A DNA stretch of 64,000 nt from Tipula vernalis (GCA_958295665.1 OY282560.1:85040311-85104310); one strand, 5' to 3'; positions 44,770 through 57,320 are shown, counted from the first letter of the stretch. The notes: a model not told the origin generated them from the letters alone. Program-made: numbers and translations.

Positions 44770-45920
44770 AAAATACATTTAATATTATTGGTCGAATATA
44801 TTTAACCCGAATCAGCGCCCATAAGGCAAGAAGAGATTGCTGCATTCTCTATGTTACTATAGTCGTAAAAAAGCTTGTTCCGAATTTTGTCCCGTTTAGA
44901 TTTGACTTTGTAGGAGATGAGTATAAATCATGATCGGATATATGTGCTTAATACATTAAATTATTTAATTTAATTTTGACTTGTTGCCAAATTAGGTTGT
45001 ATTTGTACTGAAAATCTTTTTCCCCGGCGACTTAAAAAAAATTCTGAGTTTTTGAAATAAATTTACGATCATGAAATAAATTGGGAGTGCGCACTGAGCG
45101 ACCGCACAATTCACACACAGGCCAGGGATCCATTTTATATCTTGCACTAAATCTGATCAATTGCCGGACGTATTTGTGTTCGATGTTTATTTTTACCTTA
45201 CAAACAAAGTTCATATGACAGTTGACAAAGACGGTTAAATTCGTGCTTGCTAATATTCATCTGAAAACGCGTTTAAAGGGCAGCAAATACAAGGTGGAAA
45301 CAAAACAATTTTGTATGTTTAAAGATAAGGAAGGCTCGAGGCTGGGTATTCTCAAAACCAAAATCCATTTATTTAATCATTTTTTGTAAATGAGTACAGT
45401 CACTCTAGGAATTGCCATGCCTAGAGCCATTTAACAAAATAAACAAAATTTCGATACAATTTGATATTAAATGTTTGGGTACTTAATAAAAATCAAACCG
45501 GCTTTATTGAACTATAAATAGATGCCGATCGCATTAACTAATTATTAGAAAGTATGTGTTTATCCAACCAAATCGAAAACAACGAAAATCATATGGAGGT
45601 GTGTAATTCATTTGAAAGATCGTTGTTTCAAGAGGTACTTTATGTAAACAAAAAAGAAAAAAAATTTTTTTTTTGTTATTTTGTTTGAACGTTTATTTGA
45701 GTCTAGTGGATCTATTCTTTGTGTACTTGCGATCTACTCATTATGTGAATATTTATTGTATAAAATACCGATAGAAAATAATTAAAATTTAGTTTGCAAT
45801 AACAACATTAAAAAACAAAAAAAATTACATAATACGTGTTTCTCACACTTGATTTGCTTATTTGTTATAAAAACTTTGTAATGATTTCATTTTTTATTCG
45901 TTTTTTTTTTTTCATCTTCA
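44770..45920. other. End of the long receptor intron
   Basis: No gene is supported. A minus-strand frame at 45032-45214 contains CELCGRSVR, but it is short and isolated. The last 25 bases are a T-rich tract ending in TTCATCTTCAG, the acceptor of the next exon. Confidence 0.5.
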
Positions 45921-45921
45921 G

Positions 45922-46084
45922 GATGGGCGGTTATATCAAAATGACAGTACAATTATGATGCATTTTGAACTAGATAGTTATTGCATCGCATCCGTTTATC
46001 ATAATACAACACTGGATAATGCGTTGCGTGCTTTTATTTGTGACGAGCTGTCACATTTGGCAATTTCGGCCGGTTATCAAATTG
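45922..46084 (+). CDS. Methuselah-like receptor, second coding exon
   Basis: The exon follows CTTCAG and ends at ATTG|GTAAAT. It opens in the phase left by exon 1 (phase 0) and reads DGRLYQNDSTIMMHFELDSY, CIASVYHNTTLDNALRAFIC, DELSHLAISAGYQI. In Methuselah ectodomains the same place has a charged strand then xxYC and a later Cys. With this exon the mature ectodomain has exactly ten cysteines, the family number forming five disulfides. It ends in phase 1, so a further exon is required. I searched the plus strand to 64,000 by eye for the helix-bearing exons and did not find one. Confidence 0.85.
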
Positions 46085-46554
46085 GTAAATAATATGTTTT
46101 TATGTTTTTGTATTATCACTATTTTTTTAGGTTTATTATCACCAATCTAAGGTTGAATGTGGTTCGGTTTATTTCATTTAGTTTTCCTGTATGGTCTCGA
46201 AATGCAAGTGCGTAAATAGGCCCATATGAATTTATGCTTTTCTTTGTGTACTAATAATAATGCTGGCCACTAGATGTCTCTGAATTAAAATAGGCATATT
46301 ACTTGTGTGATCTAGTGTGTCGAGAATTAATTTGAATTTAAAAATGTCAGAAATTGTTTCTAACATACGAGTTTTGTGATTGGACTCTGTCAAAAGTGTG
46401 TTATCCGTTATATTTCCAAAGTTTCCGTGAAATCGCTTTTGGCGCTATTAGGATCGTCGTTTTATTTTTCTACTACTTTTTTGTGAACTACATAGTCAAT
46501 TCATTCGTATATTTACAGCTGTTCGAAGTTGACGTGTCACCGTATTTTTTTACA

Positions 46555-46915
46555 ATGGAAACAATTGAATATCGTGCAGTAATAAAGTTTTTATTTTTAA
46601 AAGGTATAGCACCAAAACAAATTCATGAACGATTGTTGAAAGTGTATAAAGACTATTCACCTTCAATTAGAATAATAGAAAGATGATTGTTGCATTTAAA
46701 AGTGGTCATACAAGTCTTGAAGCAGAAATACAGGATATGATTATGAAAGATCGACGATTAACCGTGAGAGTCAGTGTGAGCAATTTTTTAGCTGAAGTCA
46801 CTGCAACAAGTGTATTGAAAATAATTTTTCTTATCGAACGACAAAATTTATTGAACACCCTAGTAATTGTAACAATTGTACGGAGAAATATAATTTTGAT
46901 ACAGCCGTGCTGAAA
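46555..46915 (+). pseudogene. Mariner transposase N-terminus
   Basis: From ATG 46555 it reads METIEYRAVIKFLFLKGIAP, KQIHERLLKVYKDYSPSIRI and ER, then a one-base loss turns the expected Trp-Ile into a stop and shifts to IVAFKSGHTSLEAE. After a short deletion IQDMIMKDRRLTVR follows. This is the paired helix-turn-helix DNA-binding region of an irritans/mauritiana-type mariner. The catalytic domain is missing. It lies 470 bases past the receptor exon. Confidence 0.8.
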
Positions 46916-47214
46916 GTAATGCTTCCGACTAAATTTTTTTGAGGTTTTTTGTTTAAAATATGGCAGAAAAGGATGCTTACGATTGAATACGATTTAAAAA
47001 ATTGTTCCAAGAGAACATTCCATGAGAACGTTCCATGGAAGTAATTATTTTTGATATAGATTTTCATTGAAACGTGTCACAGACTATAAAAACAAATCTG
47101 CTAGCAACAACTGCTAGCGCTGCTACTGTTGCGACCGAAAAATACATTACATTTTATTATTTAGTAAAATATTTTAATCAGAATTCATTTTGACGTTCGA
47201 TTCTAGAGCAAGCA

Positions 47215-48632
47215 ATATATAACTGACCATGTTCGATTCTAGAGCAAGCAATATATAACTGAAAAACATGGATTTTCCAAATTCAAACCAGCAATTTTCG
47301 GTAATTGGCCTTCGAAAGACAAATCGATGGAAATCGTTGGACTACAAAGAACGTGGTTGCACAATTTCGTCGGATCCAAATAACGAAGAAGCGTTATTGT
47401 TGAATCAATTTTCATAAGAAGTATGTAAGGTGAAATTCCAGATGGCTCCAAAGAATTAAAAAATTCTATTGAATAATTAACAGCTTGATTCTCATCTATA
47501 ACTTATGTCAATATATTTTATTGATATTATCATTCTTGGAAGGTACGATTGAACATTCGAAAAGCCAATCATGATTCTTGAAGTTGTTTGAAATGTTTGG
47601 AAAACCTTCAAAGCAACATTAAGAATTGACAGCTGTATTGGACAAAAATTACATGGGAACGATATCTCATATATTACGTGATCAACTGGAAATTTGCCGT
47701 CACCCATATCCAAAAGTTGCTTGGCATATGTTTGGTCGGTATAGTGTGATTTTGATATCATGTCTCCAAAGATGTGTTGCTTTCAAGCAAGCATTGAGTT
47801 GACAGACTGGCAACGTTTGAAGTAAATCTAGAGTTCCTCGCATTGGTTGGGAATTTTCTCTCAAATCGTGCAGAATATGATAAAGTGCTTGGAGACCTAT
47901 ATTTTTTGCCATTCTACAGAATGTATCTAACAGCGAGTTTCACTGTAAATGTGATAATTGGCTATGAGATTCATGAGTTTCCGTTACAAAACTATGGCTG
48001 TAGGGTGATGCATATTGTACGATGATTGCCATTTCAGTTTGTGTTCAGTACATGTAAAAGTTATAAAAGGCTCTGAATGTCCAAATCTTTGAACATTTCA
48101 TGGCATCCTCAGCGTATTCGTGCATGTTCTTTCAACTTCCGGTATACTTAGCCGGAAATATGATCAGTTTCCCAATGTCAGCAACATTTCCATCATTTAA
48201 GTTGCATCACGCATTGAATGTAATCTTCGGAACGAAGTTTGTTTTGATTCAAACGAATGAAAAGGACTCGTTCACTGTCGATTTTAGATACATGACAAAA
48301 ATAAATTGGCGGAAAAGTTGACGACATTTTCGTTAACATTTATTATCGCAATACCTATGACTGGGTTAGTTTGCATTACGTTAAAATGATAACCGCCTTA
48401 AAGATGTCCGTCTTAAAGAGGATCCATATTGAAGAGCATCATACGATCTCTGCGTTTCAGTGACACGTTGAATAATAATATATCAATCGAAATCCGTCCC
48501 AAGAAGCATCTTTCATGTTCAGCAGATTGTGTTTTGTGTGCTCGGAATACTACTATGTGATCTGCTGATGATTTCACATTTTGTTCCGCGACTAACAGAG
48601 CAAACGTTGATTGGTCTCCGTCTCGTTCTTTG
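47215..48632 (-). pseudogene. Helitron Rep/helicase relic
   Basis: Reading leftward on the minus strand, the N-terminal part has ADHIVVFRAHKTQSAEHERC, GGYHFNVMQTNPVIG, then DGNVADIGKLIIFPAKYTGS and MHEYAEDAM, all conserved in Helitron-like N domains. After a deletion the helicase part follows: LNACLKATHLWRH, KQLLDMGDGKFPVD, EPSGISPYILLMKIDST, LLRYLDPTKLCNHV and QLYIACSRIE. The last motif is tandemly duplicated (a unit of about 37 bases at about 47,195-47,270). Helitrons replicate by a rolling-circle mechanism; the Rep catalytic tyrosines are lost. A GCTAGCA/TGCTAGC hairpin at about 47,098-47,119 may be the 3' terminal hairpin, but no CTRR end is clear. Confidence 0.82.
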
Positions 48633-48638
48633 TCTTAA

Positions 48639-48882
48639 CCCTTAGAGCGCGAACCGTTGATAAATCGACTCTCTATTAATGCGTATAAATTGTGGAGCGT
48701 CGGAATATTGACTATTGCGCAGTTTGATTTTATGTAGGTATCGATCTGTGCGGACGTGTCGTAGCGGACGTCCGCACAGATCGATACCTAAAATCAAACT
48801 GCGCAATAGTCGATATTCCGACGCTTCGCAATTTATACGCATTAATAGAGAGTCGATTTATCGATGGTTCGCGCTCTAAGGG
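48639..48882. mobile_element. Palindromic piggyBac-like MITE (244 bp)
   Basis: The element is an almost perfect palindrome: CCCTTAGAGCGCGAACC at the left end is mirrored at the right end, and the arms of about 115 bases meet around TGTCGTAG. TTAA (48635-48638) flanks it on the left and TTAT on the right. CCCT(T)A ends at TTAA targets are typical of piggyBac elements. It inserted at the 5' edge of the Helitron relic. Very high arm identity suggests recent origin or ongoing gene conversion. Confidence 0.85.
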
Positions 48883-49054
48883 TTATAGGTAAATTTGTAA
48901 AAACTTAGGGTAGTTATTTACGGGCTTGCAAACAATTTGCTTCAAGCTCAAGCCGAATTCCACTTTGATTTTTGACTTCCTTATTCTTCGATTTTGCCAT
49001 AATTTGTTCAACGGATCTTTTTTCGGTGGTTTTTAGGCAAAAATGAAACTTGGC

Positions 49055-49410
49055 CTACAAAGAAAATGTAAACATACCTGAAAAATATTCACCAATAATT
49101 AGTTTGTTCTAATGTGCGATAGACATTCGGGTGTGCTTGTTGAGTATTTACACAAAACAATAACAAAACATGACCACTTCGAAACGATTCACTGCGAACT
49201 TGGTTTGAACATGACATTTAAAAAAAAAACAACAGAAATTTTTTAAATTAGGCTGGTTTTACGCATACAATATTTTATAGCAAAGGATATTTCTTGTAGA
49301 AGATGTAAAATACTAGTATTGTTTCTTTAATTAAATTTGACATTCATTCATATATGACAAAATGTGCAAAAAAAAGTCTAAATCATATTTTAAAAAAATC
49401 GCTTCCATGA
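49055..49410 (-). repeat. Dispersed repeat, copy B (inverted relative to 505-940)
   Basis: Reverse-complementing this segment gives the same order of blocks as copy A, including CTTCTACAAGAAATATCC and TGTCATGTTCAAA. It lacks the internal insertion of about 60 bases of copy A. With copy A it defines a family present at both ends of the window. Confidence 0.75.
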
Positions 49411-49414
49411 TTTG

Positions 49415-51335
49415 TTCTTGATATGCAACTCATACATAGTAAAAACTTCACGATAATCTGTTGAGCGGCGGAAGCGCACATTTAGAACATACGTACGTAC
49501 ATACAACAATTCTCTTATATTGTAGATAGATTATCTGGGTTTAAAATACAGCGATGACGCCAGTGCTAGTGGCAAGCTCTTTCTAATGAATTTTTAAATA
49601 CAAGCAAAAGAGAAATCGGATAAATTCGATTTTAGAAAGAATTTAAATTTTTACTGGCAAAAGTGGCAAAAGTTTAGTGAGGCAGGTTACTACAATGAAA
49701 AGCGAATTTATAAACTTCTTTCACTGAAACCAGATTAAGATTTAAACTTGTATTATTACCAGTTAAGTATAGCTTTGAATTATTGTTTCGATTTGAAAAA
49801 TTAATTTCAAACTTTCTGTAAAATGTCTGTTTTTTTTTTCGTGGGGATACACAGTATTAAACTATTAAACGGACCAGGCTAAGCCTGGCGTGGCATAATT
49901 TATGTGGTGCTCGGTACATTAAGGCTGACAATTTAGTATAGGTTTAAGGGTTATTTATCATTTTAATTTTTAAAAATAAAACCGCACAATCATGTTTTTA
50001 GTCTTTTAGCGTTAGTAATTTTATCGCTCACGTTGGAAATATTTCAGAACAATAAAAATTACAAATATAATTTTGGAAAAAGAAAAAGTATGTTGAAGAG
50101 ATAAATCTCAAGGTTAGAAACGAATTTGTGTTTAATGCAGTTTAATAAGTCCGATTTAGCTTAACTGGATCAGATACTCTATGAAATAAAACGCGCGATT
50201 AGCAAAAATTAGGGTTTGACACATTACGGCTAAACTCGAAAAATTCACTAAATCCGATTTATTAAATCGCAGTGTGTCAATGGTATGACTCTATAGGCTT
50301 CTTGCCGCTGTATAAATTTTTAGGTCGCACTATGCTACAATATTATGCAGGCCAAACTATTCCATTTTAAGAATACACAGAAGAAACATTACTCGGTTTT
50401 TATATGGAAATATTTCGACTCTTTTTTGTGATCTTGGTTTGGGCGAGCGGATCAGTCAGATTTTTGGTACCAAATTATTGCCCAGTCGGTTAAAATGGTT
50501 GAGATTGTTGGTTCACGCAATGTTGCAGCGACTGTCTTTGCTTATTATATTCTATTCAGTTAGGGTAAAATACAATAAAAACGTGAAAAATATACTTTTG
50601 CGTGGCCGAACATAATCGTACATTTGTATTTTTCTCGCATTTATCTTAGTTTGTTTACTACAAAATGTACTATTGAATACGATTTATTTAGTAATTTAAT
50701 CTCATTTTCACGCAAGAAAATTACATATATTTATCCATTATTTTTGCACATCTTTTGGAATAGAAGAAATGAATAAATATAAATTAGCCCAAAGAAACCC
50801 ATTTAGCCGGGCCAGGCCGGCTACTTGTAATTTCCAAACACAAACGAATACGGAGAAACTCCTCAGAGATGGAAAACCACAAAAAACGTAAATAATCAAA
50901 TTTTTTTAATTTAAATTGTCATCATTTTCGCAGTAAAATCTCCTAAAAACGCGTTATATCCTCGGAAGACGGAATTGCATTCTGCTGAGAATAAGGATTC
51001 TCGACGTTAATCGGATTTTTTTATTCACTAATTTGAAATTTCTCTAATTTCGAAGTGTGCGAAGTTTATTTTTGGTTGTTTGTTTAGGTCACGGCGGCTA
51101 GTCTTTTGAGTTAGGAAAATGTTGCGGGAGGGGTGGAAGTGGCTAAAGTTTGACATTTAGATGCAAAAGTTTCCACTAATTGACCTGATTATTAATTCAA
51201 AATATTATTTTATGTAGGGAGTGCAGAAATAAAATAACATAACATGAATTTTATTGTCTAGTACATAGATTCCAGTTTGATGAGAATTTTTCGCGAGATG
51301 AGAAAATAAGGGAGAGAGACAAAATTTTGAGGATT
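49415..51335. other. Non-coding DNA
   Basis: I see no gene or recognisable mobile element. It is AT-rich with short A/T runs. The sequence around 50,800 (AGCCGGGCCAGGCCGGCT) is an isolated GC-rich palindrome. Confidence 0.45.
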
Positions 51336-51341
51336 TGAAAA

Positions 51342-51450
51342 AATCCCGAGAGTACAAAATTCCGAGAAAACATAATCCCGAGGATACAAAATTCCGAGGG
51401 TACAAAATCTCGAGGATAGAAAATCCCGAAGATACAAAGTTCGTATAGGG
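51342..51450 (-). repeat. Minisatellite, units of about 17-18 bp
   Basis: About six imperfect copies of a unit like ACAAAATTCCGAGG(A/G)T run head to tail. Because the unit is mostly free of stops on the minus strand, three overlapping open frames appear there (51205-51549, 51251-51535, 51258-51455), giving repeats such as RDFVSSG and ILYPR. These are by-products of the repeat, not genes. Confidence 0.75.
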
Positions 51451-52800
51451 TACAAAATCCAAAAAGCCTAAGAAAATTCCAAAATCTAGTTTTTGCATAA
51501 TTGCTGCAATTTCCCCTTGATTTAAAGATACACACGAAAAATCGAACATCGCTTACTAACCCAACGAATTAAGCCAACCACAAAATAACTTGAAAAATTC
51601 AGTATAGGAGCTATAACAGCGATACAATTACTTTGATCTGTGTCTGAAAGGTTGATGAAACAATTCCCATTATCATAAATATTAAGAAATTTACGGAAAA
51701 ACTCAAATTTCATAGACATTTTATAAATTTTATAGATTTTAGCTTTCTGGATTTTTGTTTTTCTGAATTTTTTGGTTTCTGGATTTTTTTTTTGAAGATT
51801 TTTTTCGGGATTTTCAGTTTCGGTATTATTTTTTTTTTTAGATAAGGTAGCCAACCCGGAACATGTCACCCCTCGAGATGTCTTAGGGATTACGGGATTT
51901 TGTACGTATGCGTGTATGCGAGTATACATTGTGAATTTTTTGTACAAAATTGAGATTATAGAAAAAATTAGTTTTTGGACAAATGTTTATGCGAGTGTAC
52001 TTCTTTTAACACTGTATTTAACAAAAATAAAGTTAATCAAATAAAACATGCCTCAAATAATTTTTAACATTCATTTCAAATATGCTTTTCAACAAATCAA
52101 AGAACTTAGCACCACTTTCATATTATAACATGAGTTACAATGATGACGTTGATGAAAAAAAAAAATGTACAGATGATTTATATAACAAAATACAATTATT
52201 TTTGGTTTTGTCACCCTTTACGAAATTTCTAACAAAAACTAACTAAAATTATAGATAATTGTGATATTAGTCCAAGAGTAAACAACAAATATGTTAAGTT
52301 TAAATTAAATATCTATTTGCACCTCTTTGCTTGAACATTATTTGCCACCGTGCGAACTAGGAGAAAATATGGTTGCTCCAAATGCGACAAATATGTTTGC
52401 TGCGTTTTTGTAATGGCTTGGAGCAAACAACTTTTCAGCAAATATTTGCTGCCTTGTGTCCTATCGAGCAAAGAGCTTTGCCAAATAGGTCAAACCGAGC
52501 AAATATTTCCTAAACATGTTTGGGCAAATACAATAAAACCCAAAAATTAGGTTTAACATTTCTTAAGGCTGGTTGATGCTACGTTTATAAGCTGCTTGTT
52601 GGTGAAATTCTTTCCAAAAATTGCCCTGAAAATTAAATATTTTGAGTTTGAAACTATTTGTTATAAAACAATTTCATTAACTAAAACCGGCACTGCCTTA
52701 AGCCGAACATGTGGTGACATTTTTTGAAGTGAAACTTTTATAATCAGAACACTCATTTTACATAGCAATATAACAACAAATTATCTTTCGAACAGTAGTC
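51451..52800. other. Non-coding DNA with short GCAAATA-type repeats
   Basis: At 52,340-52,520 GAGCAAATATTT, GTTTGCTGC and TTGGAGCAAAC recur in both orientations and form small hairpins. This looks like a decayed MITE. No gene is supported; the frame at 52350-52550 lies within it. Confidence 0.5.
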
Positions 52801-52803
52801 ATT

Positions 52804-52972
52804 GGGTGCATTCAGGCAAGCCAACTGTTGGCAACATGTTGGATAAATCAACACGTTGAGACCGGAACGCACATGATATATTCAAAATTGCATGGCAATG
52901 TGATTGTTTAAATGCCATTTTTTTCATCGGTAGATTTTTGATGCCAACATGTTGGGACAACTGAATGCGCCC
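52804..52972. mobile_element. Short MITE with GGG(T/C)GCATTCAG ends
   Basis: The ends GGGTGCATTCAG and GGGCGCATTCAG (inverted) are flanked by ATT on both sides. CCAACATGTTGG or variants recur inside both ends. A 3-bp duplication and GGG ends could fit Harbinger-like elements, but that class call is tentative. A related fragment is at 62,592-62,626. Confidence 0.6.
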
Positions 52973-55470
52973 ATTGCCTCCTAGATTTTGGTACACAGGA
53001 TTCAGTATATACATTCATACATAAATACAAAACAAGTATGTTTGTAAATAATATGCTTATCCTATGTCTTTCTCGTATATATGACCACAAATTTCACAAA
53101 GCGCCAATACCAATAAGCTTGGAAAACTTACAATAAATAGTAATCCTAATTGAAAAAAACAAAAAAAGCGTACAGCCACTACCAAAGCAACCTTGATTTT
53201 ACAAAGCCATAGTCTAAACAACACAGCTTTTATAATGGTATTAGAAACGAGGAAAAAACGAAACTTTTCATAGTAAAATACACAAAACATATGGGAAATC
53301 ACTTTTTTTCCTAAGACAAATTTTTTAATGAAAACGTTACAAATTCTTAATTATGATTTCTGAAATACTTTCATAAATATTTGAATTTCAACATATATGA
53401 ATATCGTTTAAGTAAATCGTTTTTATTTTCTTGTAATAATTGATTTATTTGAAGCAAAATATAAAAAAAATTTCATAACAACAGCATTCTGGTCAAATTA
53501 AAATAAAAGCTTACTACAATTCGTTTGGTCATAAGGTCAATATACATTACATAGATGGCAGTGATGGCCGTAAAAATTTAGTAAAATCATACCAAAAATT
53601 ACCACCTGAGGAAATTTCAAGTAAACAAATTGTAGGAAAAGCAAAACAAATTCACAAAACATAAAGTACGAGTGATAATTTTGTGATTAAATAATTTTTT
53701 TTCGTATTTTTCTGTAAATATTTTAGACATCTTACGTACACTAGTAAAACTAAAGATAAATTTAGCAAGTATTATTTGAATTTATCAGAGCCAACTTTGA
53801 TGTATTTTTCAAAATGAAAGTTCGAAAAAATATATTTTAGAAATAATTTAATTTTAATATTTCTACAATTAATATTTACTTAATACCAATATGGCCTTCT
53901 TGTATATTGTTCTTAAAGATATGTAGAAAACTTTTATATAAACATTTTATAATATTTTTGCGTTTTTCATTGAAAATCTTGAAGCTAAAAAACACCATTT
54001 TTACTATGGGTTCCTATGGAAATCAGTGAAAAATTATACCACTAAAAAAGCTTCTAAAAAATACGTCATTATGATTATGGCTCTATACTCTAGAAGGCTC
54101 TGCCACTACTCGTAAGTGCGACAGAAGTGAGCTTTTTAAGATTTAAATGTATGCTAAATTTTTAAAGGATCGTGCAATAAGGGTTGATAAATTAAGATTA
54201 AATTTAATAATTTTACTAAATATAAACTGTATTTATTCTTTTCTGACAATTCAAAAATAAAACAATTACTATAGCTATTACAATAGCTAAACAATAGCTA
54301 TTATGCATCAATCTCTGCAGGTTGCTCTTTGTAAATTATAAAGTGAACTCCTCTCTAAGAAAATGTTCGTCTGAAGCAAAATTCACTTTAAAATCTAAAC
54401 TTAATGCCATATAGATCTACAGACAAAAGATAACGCGATAATCTACAGTCACGGTTTCGGATTAAGCTTTCGTGATCGCGATTTGAAAATTATGGTGACA
54501 CACAAACCTGATTATAAATAATATTTTTAAGTTTACCAGTCTTCATTCGGTTTATATAAATGATATTTAGAATTTTGTCAAACTTTATATGATTTCAAGA
54601 TTAAAGCTACAGCATTGATTTAATATTATTAATGCTAACCTATACGAGTTGTGAATCGTGATAATCTTATTTCGCCAAGATCGTGTGGTGACAGGGTAGG
54701 TATAACATAGGTATAACATTACAAAGGTCAATTGAATTTTCTTCAATCTTGCAACGGTAACGCTACATACATATGTTACATGCCAGCATAAAACATTAGA
54801 TGATGGATGATAGTAACTATAAATTCGCAGTGATGATCTGAGTTTTCATGAACCTGCCTGTAGTTTAAATCGCTTGCTATAAAATACTAGCAGTTTAATG
54901 CCAATTTTGACAGTCTTTTGTGCCACATTCAGTCCCTTATTGAATTGCCTAAGTTGGTAGTGTTATCTGAAATTTAGATAAATGATGATGAGCCTGTCAA
55001 CTATTCAATTCCGGTGCAACGCCAAAATTGCCCAACCGGACAGACCCTTGAATTTAGCCGGGGTATTAATACCAATATTTTAAACTGCTCCGATTTCAGA
55101 AGCTTTTTATTTGTTTCTTTTGATGTTTTCGAATTATATATCTAAACGTACATTTCTTGTTAAAACTGGCACGAGATTTCGCAAGTTAAAGCCTTAGATG
55201 AATTACCTTCTTAATAAGGTTCATTTTAAGAATAATTTGTTTAGCCAGATAATAAGATACCCTATAATATTTTTATTTGAAACAACGTTAGAGCGATTTG
55301 CAAACAACTTGAAAAAGGCTGTAATCTAAGAGCAATGGACTTTAGTGAACCAGGTCTAAAATAAAGAAAACTTACATAGTCAAAAGTCGCTGAAATATTT
55401 GATGATAAGAGAAAAGCGAATAAACTTTAATATTGTTGCTATCTTCACTTTAAACTTTTCATCCTTTTTT
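52973..55470. other. Non-coding DNA
   Basis: No gene is supported over about 2.5 kb. The stretch is AT-rich with no repeats I could pair within the window. Confidence 0.45.
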
Positions 55471-55474
55471 TAAG

Positions 55475-56330
55475 AGAGGTCACCGCTTAGTAATGTGTAA
55501 CAATCGCCCGATACCAGTTCTTTCAATGGATTCAAAAATTTTCAAGAAAGCTGTTAAGGTTCGTATAGTTGATTTCTTAGACAGTTTTGATTACTATAGT
55601 AGTTGTCAATATATAATTTTCGATCTGGTTTGGGTACAGAAGATGCGTTAATCGAAGTAATGAATCCATTTCATGAGGATCTTTCGATATGATCGATCAT
55701 AGCATCTTACCAGAAAAAATATAGAATATTGAGTTTCGAGGTTGCATTTTTCAATATTTTTCAATAGCTGTGGTAAGGACTTAAGCCATTCATTGGCTCG
55801 AGAAGCAGGTGCCGTCAAGGGTATGTAAACTAAAAACATGCAACTTAACTCACATCAATTCTATTTTTAAGTAATAAATTAATTGCACTTGCTGATAATA
55901 GTGATAATATAGCATTTGCTTATACTACTCCAAATTATCCTACCGCAATTTCACATGTTTTGATTAATTGATTTGCATATCACAAACACTTATTTAGTTC
56001 CAAGTCTAAAGCAATGATCTTTAATCTAAATGAATTTCATTAATTTAATGAAGTTATAGTTTATCACCACTTTCGATACTCTAGGAAAGATCCATGTGTC
56101 GGTAAAGATAGTAAAATACTTAGGATTAACCATGGATTGTCATTTAAACTGGAAATCGCACACAAACCTAATTAAAAAAATTCACTTCATTCGTGTATCA
56201 GAAGGATGTACTTTTTGCGATCACATTATCCATTGGGTGCCTTAAAAATATTTTATCACGAAATCGAAAGATGAAAGAGCTTTCTGAGTGATTTTGCTAA
56301 GGAAGAATGGGAGTTCTTGAAGACAATTGT
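55475..56330 (+). pseudogene. LINE reverse-transcriptase relic (Jockey-like)
   Basis: The plus strand reads NNRPIPVLSMDSKIFKKAVK, VRIVDFLDSF, then in a shifted frame RSGLGTEDALIEVMNPFHED, a DMIDHSILPEK trace and, further on, SSKSKAMIFNLN and VKIVKYLGLTMDCHLNWKSH. These match NYRPISLLS..SKIFEK, GFR.G.ST.DAL, DHS.LL.K and the thumb box YLG..ID..L.WK.H of Jockey-like LINEs. The palm with YADD is deleted (about 55,830-55,980). It is old and inactive. Confidence 0.75.
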
Positions 56331-57320
56331 GAATAATATTCGGAGTTATTAACGTTTATTTCTTTGAGCGTCTTTGACACAAACGAATCAAGCAGATATA
56401 TGGAAAAAGTTGTTTTGAACCTGACCAACAAGAGACCAAAAAGTTCCTTACATTTGTAGTTCCATTTCTTCCATCTGCTAAGCACTTTCAATTGAATCCG
56501 GCAATTAAACGGCAATTTTTATGAAATTTTAATAAATTGTATAATTAAACTCAATTTAGTGAATTTTCAGTACAATTCCAAAAATCCATTTTCCATCACT
56601 TAGGAGTCCAAACAAATCTTGTAGTACTCGTATGTGTCGCAAATACGGAATGGTTTAGCTTTTGTATTGATGTCTCTTTTGGAAGAAAAAAATATTTAAA
56701 TGACTCCAGTCCCTCAATGACTCCACTCCCTCCAAACTCACTGATCTTCATTTAGTATATACCTTGAACATGATGCGTCAATTTCACCTAAATCCATCTC
56801 TGCTCAAGGTGAAATGAATATGATTTAAAATTGTTAAATTACCACGTTTAAATTTAATGAGCTTTCGCCGGCGTAAAGTGAGGTATTTTATGAATAGAAT
56901 TCTTACAACATTACTATTAGAATTTTTGCAACTATTTACCTTCAACATTTACCTTCATGTAACTGTATATATATATCATGGGCGTAGCGTCTTTGAAGCA
57001 AAAGGAAAGCACTGATTCCCTATAATTCTAACTCAAAATGATAATATGCTTCAACACATGATCTTTAAAATGTTCATATTGGCTGGAGAGCGAACAATGG
57101 TACTATTTACCCGCTCTAAATGTAAAAAAAATAATTGAAACACTATTCCAAAAGAGAACTAAAATACCGTTTGATTATTTCTCTATGAAATATTACACTG
57201 CATAAAATTGTCTTTATCGATTGCTTTACATTCTACAACCATACGATCGTTCCTTAACATAAAGATATCAGAAAAACCTAAATATCTGGAAACGTATATG
57301 AGTTAGTTTTTCACAACCCA
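56331..57320. other. Non-coding DNA
   Basis: No gene is supported. The minus-strand frame at 56297-56515 overlaps the LINE relic's end and matches nothing I know. Confidence 0.45.

Noticed and set aside
45032..45214. Minus-strand frame with CELCGRSVR considered as a zinc-finger gene
   Set aside because: It is a single short cysteine pair without a partner motif, splice signals or neighbours.
51205..51549. Three overlapping minus-strand open frames
   Set aside because: All derive from the short minisatellite unit lacking stop codons.
52350..52550. Cys-rich frame (YGCSKCDKYVC) considered as a piggyBac C-terminal zinc finger
   Set aside because: Only the first few residues fit. The rest overlaps hairpin repeats and no transposase core lies upstream.
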